A DNA stretch of 64,000 nucleotides from Clostridium sp. D33t1_170424_F3. Lineage in GTDB: Bacteria; Bacillota; Clostridia; Oscillospirales; Acutalibacteraceae. The DNA is taken from positions 1 through 64,000 of the forward strand of contig NZ_JADPEG010000012.1 in NCBI RefSeq assembly GCF_015667585.1, read 5' to 3'. The notes beneath the pieces are model-generated. The model searched no databases and had not been told where the DNA came from. It saw only the letters and a program-made list of their open reading frames with translations. This document shows positions 58,417 to 64,000 of this stretch, in pieces. A program made the position numbers and the translations under genes. Position 1 is the stretch's first letter; the number at the start of each line of letters is the position of its first letter.

Positions 58417-58953
58417 TCAGACAATATCAAACTGGAAGGTCAGGTTGCCCCAGTAGGTGCCGGTCTCCGGAATGACCGAGGCGGGAATCACGCGGTATTT
58501 GTATTCTCCGTCTTTATTAAAGGAGAGAACCTCTTTGTTCAGCTCCCGGACCATTCTGGAGCTGCCGTCTTCATAAAAGCCCTGCACTTCATAGGGAACG
58601 TAGTTGTGCCCGCGATAGAGCGCAAAATCCGGACAAGCCGCCGGCATACCGGACTTGCGGGTGCTGACGATCGTCATCACGACCTTGCCTCCATCCAGGT
58701 TGGAAATATCCTCCGCCTTAAAGGTGGAGGTCGCTCCGCCCTTAACCAGCTCAAGTCCCATCGGAATGGTGATGGTGTATGTCGGCTCCGCAACCGCCTC
58801 GTACTCCAGCTCGACGCCGACCTCTCCCCCTGTAAAGGAATCCTGATTAAATTCCACAGACCCGGGATTGACCGCCTTTGTCGCGGCAAACGATGTGGTG
58901 GACATCGCCGCAGCCAGAACCGCCGCCATACAGAAGCTTACCATTTTTTTCAT
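58417..58953 (-). CDS. Secreted surface-type protein, unknown
   Basis: A protein of about 178 residues with a signal peptide (KMVSFCMAAVLAAAMSTTSFA). The mature part is beta-rich: TYTITIPMGLELVKGG and YWGNLTFQFDIV resemble the strands of small cell-surface or WxL/pilin-like domains, but no WxL or sortase motif is present. No cysteine pair except one near the middle. The ATG at 58953 follows GGAGGAAG by 7-8 nt. It lies 71 bp after a membrane-anchored partner on the same strand, and the two may assemble together. Confidence 0.65.
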   Translation of the reverse strand: MKKMVSFCMAAVLAAAMSTTSFAATKAVNPGSVEFNQDSFTGGEVGVELEYEAVAEPTYTITIPMGLELVKGGATSTFKAEDISNLDGGKVVMTIVSTRKSGMPAACPDFALYRGHNYVPYEVQGFYEDGSSRMVRELNKEVLSFNKDGEYKYRVIPASVIPETGTYWGNLTFQFDIV

Positions 58954-59024
58954 TTTGACTTCCTCCATTTATTTGAAATGATTTATCAAAACATTCTGTC
59001 CGGAAGGACAGGATGAGGATTGGC

Positions 59025-59540
59025 TCAAACCACCATCAGCTTGGTCTTTACGTTCGCCCCATTCATCTGCACCTGATCCTTTAACGAAAAGGTAGAAATC
59101 TTAATCGTCGCCCCATACTCGCCCGCGTCCAGCGAACGGGAAAGCGTCTGTTCCTGGATTGCCTTGCCCGGCTCCACCAGCTTGGAGGAATAGAGCGTCT
59201 CGCCCGTGTCGTCCAGCACCAGTTCAAAGGTAAAATAGCAGGGGTTTTCCTCCGGGTTCAGCAGGGAAATCCTGACGTCCTGCTCGTTGGCCGGAATGGA
59301 GATAGAGGCATAACCGGGAATCTTGATGCCCGGCTGGCTTTCGCCGCCCTGCTCCGGCGGCACAGTTCCGGCCCAGTCCCTGGCCGTCTCGTCCAGTTCC
59401 TGCTCCATCGGAGCGACCGCCGGCGGAGCCGTCCAGTTCTGGTATTGTATGCCTACAAAAATTCCGCCGCCCAGCAGCACCAGCATGCAGAAGGCCAGCA
59501 ACGCTGTTTTAATAAACTTGTGATTGGATGATTCCTGCAT
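59025..59540 (-). CDS. Membrane-anchored extracellular protein, unknown
   Basis: A protein of about 171 residues: short cytoplasmic tail, one membrane helix (ALLAFCMLVLLGGGIFVGI), a Pro/Glu linker and a beta-rich outer domain (SISIPANEQDVRISLLNPEE, YGATIKISTFSLKD) like the companion of a secreted surface protein. The ATG at 59540 is chosen for a normal N-terminus; the best site (AAGGAA) is about 14 nt away, so the start is uncertain. Followed by the secreted protein gene on the same strand. Role unknown. Confidence 0.62.
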   Translation of the reverse strand: MQESSNHKFIKTALLAFCMLVLLGGGIFVGIQYQNWTAPPAVAPMEQELDETARDWAGTVPPEQGGESQPGIKIPGYASISIPANEQDVRISLLNPEENPCYFTFELVLDDTGETLYSSKLVEPGKAIQEQTLSRSLDAGEYGATIKISTFSLKDQVQMNGANVKTKLMVV

Positions 59541-59698
59541 AGTAATGAATCGTTCCTTCCTGTCTTTCTCATTTTTTCTGACAAAGGAAGGATACCGCTT
59601 TCTCATTAAAGCAAGATGTTGCTTTGGTTAAATTCTGATTAAAACGAAAAGCGCTGTACCACCATGCGCGTTTTGCACAAGAGATTGGCAGTAAAAAA

Positions 59699-59735
59699 CG
59701 GCTCTCCCGCTTTTAGCGGGAGAGCCGTCAAATTT
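59699..59735. terminator. Terminator of the EF-G-like gene
   Basis: 14-bp perfect stem acggctctcccgct and inverse with loop tt, with A-rich and T-rich flanks. Confidence 0.82.
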
Positions 59736-59813
59736 AACTAACTCTTATATATCATAACAATTGTGATACAGCGCCTGATCTGTTTTTTTAATGCACTTCT
59801 TATATGGATTGTA

Positions 59814-61880
59814 TTACTCCGCGTCGGCCTTGGCCTGCTCGATGACCTTCTGTGCGACCTGCGCGGGCGCCTCCTCATAGCGTGTAAAGTCAAATGTAAA
59901 GCTGCCGCGTCCCTGCGTCACCTGGCGCACATAGGTGCAGAAGTCGTGCATCTCCGCCATCGGCACTTCCGCCTCTACGGTCTGCTGGCCCTCACCCGCG
60001 GGCTCCATACCCAAAACGCGGCCGCGGCGCTTGTTGACCTCACCCATAATGTCGCCCATGTTCGCATCCGGAACGGTCGCGCGCAGCGTGCCGATCGGCT
60101 CCAGCAGCGCGGGACTGGCAATCGGCATACCGGCCTTATAGGCCAGTGTTGCCGCCATTTTAAACGCCATTTCGGAAGAATCCACCGGATGGTAAGAGCC
60201 GTCGTACAGCGTCGCGCGCAGGCCGACCACCGGATATCCCGCCAGCGGTCCGTGTACGATACAGTCCTGCAAGCCCTTTTCCACCGCCGGGAAATACCCC
60301 TTCGGTACGGAACCGCCGACGACGCGCTCGCCGAACTCGAGGCCCTCGCTGTCGCACGGCTCAAATTCGATCCAAACATCGCCAAACTGGCCGTGTCCGC
60401 CGGTCTGTTTCTTATGGCGTCCCTGTACCTGTACCTTCTTGCGGATGGTTTCACGGTACGCCACGCGCGGCTCCTCCAGCGTGATGTCCACGCCGAATTT
60501 ATTCTTGAGCTTGGAGACAATCACGTCCAGATGCTGCTCGCCGAGGCCGGAAAGAACCATCTGATGCGTCTCCGCATTGTTGACAAATTTAATGACCGGG
60601 TCTTCCTCCATCAGACGGAAGACGCCCTGCGCCACTTTATCCTCGTCGCCCTTGTTCTTCGGGACAATCGCCAGGGAGAGCGTGGGAACGGGATAGGTGA
60701 TGCCCTCCAGCGTGACCTTGCGGGTCGGGGAACAGAGGGTATCGCCCGTGGCGACGCCGCCCAGTTTTAATACAACGCCGATATCGCCCGCCGTGATGCA
60801 GCTCATTTCCTCCTGCTTTTTGCCGCGCAGCATGACCACCTTGCCGATGCGCTCGGTGTTGCCGGTGCGCATATCCACCAGCTGGGAATCCGTCGCCACC
60901 TTGCCGGAAATCACTTTCAGGAAGGACATCTTGCCGACGAACGGGTCCGCAATGGTCTTAAAGACGATCGCCGCCGTCGCGCCGTCCGGATTGACGGAGA
61001 GCTCCACCGGATTGCCGTCGATGTCCGCGCCGATCTCCGCGCTCTTCTCCTGCGCGGAGGGGGCCAGCCAGGTCAGGCCGTCCAGGAACTGCTCCATGCC
61101 GCGCATCAGGAGCGCGTCGCCGCAGAACACCGGGCTGATCGCGCCGGACTTGACGCCCTTGCTGATGCCGACGATGACTTCTTCCGGCGTAAAGGCTTCG
61201 CCGGAGAAATATTTTTCAAACATCTCGTCGCTTGTCTCCGCAACCGCTTCATAAATCGCGGTGCGCAAGCCCTCCAGACGGTCGCCCATCGGGGGCATCG
61301 CGACCTCCACGGGCTTGCCGTTGGAGTAATCGTACGCTTTATATTCCAGAATATTGACATAGATATTCGCCTTGCCGTCCTCTATGTAGGGAACGACGAC
61401 CGGGCACACGGACGGGCCGAAACTGCCCTTCAGATCCTCAAACACGCGGTAAAAACGCGCGCTCTCGTCGCACAGTCCGTTGACAAAGAAAATCTTTGCC
61501 AGGCCGCGCGCATCCGCCGCCGCAACCGCCTTTTCCGTACCGACCGCCACGCCGTCCTTGCCGGAAACCGCGATCAGAACAGAATCCGCCGCGCGGACCG
61601 CTTCGCACATCGCGCCTTCAAAATCGAACAGGCCCGGTGCGTCCAGCAGGTTGATTTTATGATTCTTCCACTCCAGCGGGGCCACTGCCGCGCTGATGGT
61701 TGCTTTTCTCTTGATCTCCTCCGCATCATAATCGCATACGGTATTGCCCTCTCCAACCTTCCCGAAACGGTCCGTCGCACCGGAGAGGTAAAGCATGGCC
61801 TCCGCAATAGAGGTCTTTCCGGAGCCGCTGTGCCCCGCGATTGCAATGTTCAAAATATCTTTCGCATTGTACAGTTTCAC
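59814..61880 (-). CDS. EF-G-like translational GTPase (EF-G2 type) with altered G4
   Basis: A 688-residue protein with the EF-G domain order: G domain, domain II, then domains III-V (MGDIMGEVNKRRGRVLGMEP near the end). The P-loop is GHSGSGKTS, typical of EF-G2/EF-G-like proteins rather than canonical EF-G, and G3 is DAPG. The G4 motif NKxD, which fixes guanine, reads FVNGLCDE, so Lys is replaced by Gly with one extra residue. It is likely a specialised factor, not the main translocase. The start is GTG at 61880 with AAAGGAG 8 nt upstream. Monocistronic with a clear promoter and terminator. Confidence 0.88.
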   Translation of the reverse strand: MKLYNAKDILNIAIAGHSGSGKTSIAEAMLYLSGATDRFGKVGEGNTVCDYDAEEIKRKATISAAVAPLEWKNHKINLLDAPGLFDFEGAMCEAVRAADSVLIAVSGKDGVAVGTEKAVAAADARGLAKIFFVNGLCDESARFYRVFEDLKGSFGPSVCPVVVPYIEDGKANIYVNILEYKAYDYSNGKPVEVAMPPMGDRLEGLRTAIYEAVAETSDEMFEKYFSGEAFTPEEVIVGISKGVKSGAISPVFCGDALLMRGMEQFLDGLTWLAPSAQEKSAEIGADIDGNPVELSVNPDGATAAIVFKTIADPFVGKMSFLKVISGKVATDSQLVDMRTGNTERIGKVVMLRGKKQEEMSCITAGDIGVVLKLGGVATGDTLCSPTRKVTLEGITYPVPTLSLAIVPKNKGDEDKVAQGVFRLMEEDPVIKFVNNAETHQMVLSGLGEQHLDVIVSKLKNKFGVDITLEEPRVAYRETIRKKVQVQGRHKKQTGGHGQFGDVWIEFEPCDSEGLEFGERVVGGSVPKGYFPAVEKGLQDCIVHGPLAGYPVVGLRATLYDGSYHPVDSSEMAFKMAATLAYKAGMPIASPALLEPIGTLRATVPDANMGDIMGEVNKRRGRVLGMEPAGEGQQTVEAEVPMAEMHDFCTYVRQVTQGRGSFTFDFTRYEEAPAQVAQKVIEQAKADAE

Positions 61881-61944
61881 TTAAAAAACTCCTTTCAGGG
61901 GGTGATTGGTACAACTTTACAATTGTTCAATCAAATTAATAACA

Positions 61945-61973
61945 ATTATATCGCATTCTCACAACCATTACAA
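61945..61973 (-). promoter_or_regulatory. Promoter of the EF-G-like gene
   Basis: Minus strand TTGTAA (61968-61973), 17-bp spacer, TATAAT (61945-61950). Confidence 0.7.
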
Positions 61974-62356
61974 GCAAAAAGTGAAATTTAACAGAATCAA
62001 ACAGAAAGTTTTTGCAAATACTGGGCAGAATGCGCGTCAATTACAGATAAATTTGCTTATTTCCTTTCTATTCTGCCCTTTTCCATTTTCCCCAATATGC
62101 CTTTGATCAGATTTATTTTCTAACGTGAAGTATTAAAAATGCGTATTTTTCTTATTTTATATATCAATTCAGCAAAAAGCAATAGACGAAAGCTGTCTAT
62201 TAATACGAAAAAATAATATTTTTAAAGTATTATTGACAGGGATATTTAAAAGTGCTAAATTATAATTACAGAATAAATTTTTTCAGTTGGATTAATTGCC
62301 TCGGTGCACAGGGGCGATTAAAAATAGCAAATGAAATCTTAAAAGGAGGTACAAAA
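61974..62356. other. AT-rich intergenic region
   Basis: About 380 bp without a supported gene, clearly AT-rich. Contains the divergent promoters of the EF-G-like gene and the small secreted protein gene. The drop in GC begins here and continues into the next gene. Confidence 0.5.
62233..62261 (+). promoter_or_regulatory. Promoter of the small secreted protein gene
   Basis: TTGACA (62233-62238), 17-bp spacer, TAAATT (62256-62261), about 95 bp before the start codon. Confidence 0.6.
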
Positions 62357-62671
62357 ATGAAACGGAATATCAAAAAAGCAATCTCAATTCTTTGTCTTTC
62401 ATTGTTGTTGATGCTAAGCGTGGTTCCTGCCTTCGCTTCCACAACAAGGGGAGTTGCATGTCCATTCTGTGGTAAGAACTGTACAAGCCGTACTCAGTAT
62501 GGCTCTTGGGAACCCACCTCAAACAGACGCGACTGTATAGACTACGTAAATGGTTATGACCTCCAAGAAGAAAGGGACGTTTATCAGGTTTATTCATGCG
62601 GAAACTGTGGTGCAAACGGAAAAGTCTTAATTAGAACAGAGACTCAATGGGTATGTCATGGATATCGTTAA
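62357..62671 (+). CDS. Small secreted Cys-rich protein with zinc-ribbon-like pairs
   Basis: A 104-residue exported protein: signal peptide (MKRNIKKAISILCLSLLLML, ending AFA) and a mature part of about 77 residues with CPFCG and CGNCG pairs plus further cysteines near NCTS, RDC and WVC. The knuckles look like a zinc ribbon, unusual outside the cell; disulphides are the alternative. ATG at 62357 follows AGGAGG by 7 nt. It is AT-rich compared with most genes here, which suggests recent gain. A hairpin follows, then the M28 gene. Confidence 0.72.
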   Translation: MKRNIKKAISILCLSLLLMLSVVPAFASTTRGVACPFCGKNCTSRTQYGSWEPTSNRRDCIDYVNGYDLQEERDVYQVYSCGNCGANGKVLIRTETQWVCHGYR

Positions 62672-62685
62672 TTTCGTCTTTTGAC

Positions 62686-62732
62686 AAAGCCATACAGTCA
62701 TTCTCAGGAATGGCTGTATGGCTTTTATTTTC
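62686..62732 (+). terminator. Hairpin between the small secreted protein and M28 genes
   Basis: 15-bp stem with one mismatch (62686-62700 with 62711-62725), then ttatttt. The next gene's ribosome-binding site begins right after it, so it may act as an attenuator or processing site instead of a full stop. Confidence 0.7.
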
Positions 62733-62749
62733 AGGAGGTAACGAAAATC

Positions 62750-64000
62750 ATGTCACACAAACGTATTTATTCCCTGCTGTGCGCCGTGCTCCTGCTTTTC
62801 TCATTCCCATCCTGCAAAGCAAAAGAAAACGCTATTTTTAATGATATGACCTTTTTGACATCGGAGCAGGCAAACGGCCGCCTGACGGGGACAGAAGGAA
62901 ATGAAGCTGCCAGAGATTACATAGCGGAACAGTTTCAATCAGCTGGATTGGATTTTTACGGCGCAGCGCAAAACTACTTTTTTGATTACGAACAAACGAC
63001 GCATGATCCGGCCCGGCAGACGCAAATCCTGGAAATATCCTTCTCCGACGGCACAAAAAAGGAATACCGCGCGGGGCAGGACATCCCCTGCCTGCTGGAT
63101 GACAGCGCGCAGGGACTTTCCGGGCCGTTAACATCCGATCGCAACGACCCCGATTTAAACAATAGAATTTTTCTGCAACCAATGGGAGAAACCCAAAACA
63201 GCCCGGAAGCCTGTCTCGGAATCATACAGGAGAACAACCGATTAAACGCCCTTGCGGTATCCGGCAGTGTGCCGCTGATTCCAGTTCCCTCCCCTGTTTT
63301 TTCAGAGCTGCAACAGAACGGTGTTTCCGCGGAAGCAAAAGGGGCGTTGATTTCTGAAAAGCAAACCGTGCAGAATGTCGTTGGCGTTAAAAAGGGCAAA
63401 ACAGGGAAGCGGGCTATTGTCATCGGCGCGCATTTTGACCATGTGGGAAGTTACGGAGACTCAATCTACCGGGGCGCTCTGGATAACGCCTCCGGAACCA
63501 GCGTTCTGTTGGAACTGATCCGGTTGACCGCTCAGCCGGACTTTCCCGCTCTGGAAAGCGATCTAATCTTCTGCGCGTTCAACGGGGAAGAAAGTTTGAT
63601 GCAGGGCAGCAACGCTTTCGCCCAGTCGCTCGCCGGTTCCGCATATCAAACAATCAACATGATCAATGTCGACTGTGTCGGCGCTCCCTCCGTCGGCCAA
63701 TTAATCGTTGAGGAAGACGGAAACAAAGAGCTGACGGAAAAATTACAAATCTTCCTCAATCAGGAAGGAATCTCCTGTACGCTGGGCGCCGCCGGAGCGA
63801 GCGACTACACAAGTTTTACCGCTTATCAAATTCCTTCCGCCGGCCTGGCCACGGAAAACGAGTCGCAGGCAACCCATATTCTGGACGATACCATGGGGCA
63901 AATTGACCTTGACCTGCTGCGCCAGCTTGCGGAAAAACTCTGCGGGTTCCTTCCTCAACTGGATCAGGAACCGGTCCAGCCGCTGGAAACACAGGCTGGG
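62750..64000 (+). CDS. M28-family metallopeptidase, partial
   Basis: Runs off the window end: 417 codons without a stop. Signal sequence with a possible lipobox (FPSC, Cys22; imperfect). The M28 zinc-peptidase core is complete in its ligands: GAHFDHVG (His and Asp), GALDNASGTS (bridging Asp), FNGEESLMQGS (catalytic and metal Glu), NVDCVG (Asp) and ATHILDDT (His). Likely an extracellular aminopeptidase. A region of about 100 residues separates the N-terminus from the core. ATG at 62750 has GGAGG 10 nt upstream. It may be co-transcribed with the small secreted protein. Confidence 0.88.
   Translation, partial: MSHKRIYSLLCAVLLLFSFPSCKAKENAIFNDMTFLTSEQANGRLTGTEGNEAARDYIAEQFQSAGLDFYGAAQNYFFDYEQTTHDPARQTQILEISFSDGTKKEYRAGQDIPCLLDDSAQGLSGPLTSDRNDPDLNNRIFLQPMGETQNSPEACLGIIQENNRLNALAVSGSVPLIPVPSPVFSELQQNGVSAEAKGALISEKQTVQNVVGVKKGKTGKRAIVIGAHFDHVGSYGDSIYRGALDNASGTSVLLELIRLTAQPDFPALESDLIFCAFNGEESLMQGSNAFAQSLAGSAYQTINMINVDCVGAPSVGQLIVEEDGNKELTEKLQIFLNQEGISCTLGAAGASDYTSFTAYQIPSAGLATENESQATHILDDTMGQIDLDLLRQLAEKLCGFLPQLDQEPVQPLETQAG

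Overview
The window reads as a moderately high-GC chromosome of a low-complexity-envelope Gram-positive anaerobe, most likely a gut-type member of the Clostridia (Oscillospiraceae or a close relative). This is inference. It rests on strong Shine-Dalgarno sites (AAGGAGG type), many lipoproteins and single-membrane secreted proteins, an FtsEX/EnvC-like cell-wall module, an HtrA next to an OmpR-type two-component pair, a DUF4830 protein and a giant secreted GH127-type glycosidase. No rRNA, tRNA, CRISPR array or insertion sequence was recognised.

Layout. 1-1300: a DinJ/YafQ toxin-antitoxin operon whose consensus promoter sits inside a perfect 40-bp palindrome, then a small ribbon-helix-helix gene. 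1294-4022: a FUSC-family membrane protein and a lipoprotein. 4190-13451: a complete glutamate-to-arginine route (argF, argD, argB, argJ, argC, argH, argG, all on the minus strand). It also carries an MGMT-type DNA-repair protein, a coupled small membrane protein, a tandem 89-bp repeat, and an XRE regulator on the opposite strand between argH and argG. A good ARG-box candidate lies in front of argG. 13625-16748: two paralogous lipoproteins, a flavin-reductase-like protein and hflX.

16828-26962: a compact, tightly coupled phage-like module of 16 minus-strand genes: terminase, portal, protease/scaffold, decoration protein, capsid, connectors, LysM protein, and gpD-, gpV-, gp25-, gpJ- and gpI-like proteins plus a fibre-like protein. 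No sheath, tail tube, tape measure, lysis, integrase or replication gene was found. It lies between hflX and degV and is the most unusual locus here.

27474-33115: degV, two AT-rich divergent small genes, then a response regulator, histidine kinase and HtrA operon. 33489-37195: leuC-leuD and ilvD for branched-chain amino acids; ilvD has a leader of about 310 nt. 37771-39889: lysS and greA. 40029-45916: ftsE-ftsX, two paralogous coiled-coil M23 hydrolases and an S41 protein that appears to lack its Ser-Lys catalytic dyad. This looks like one envelope-remodelling operon.

46235-58169: a CdaR/PucR-type regulator, an MsmX/UgpC-type sugar ABC ATPase, a pseudouridine synthase, a degenerate ROK regulator with a perfect inverted repeat upstream, a DUF4830 protein, and a 2118-residue secreted GH127-like enzyme with many accessory modules. 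58417-64000: two surface-type proteins, a divergent EF-G-like GTPase, an AT-rich secreted zinc-ribbon-like protein, and an M28 metallopeptidase cut by the window end.

A 55-75 bp element with a 12-bp GC-rich hairpin occurs three times, each time 48-69 bp downstream of an amino-acid biosynthesis gene (argF, leuD, ilvD).
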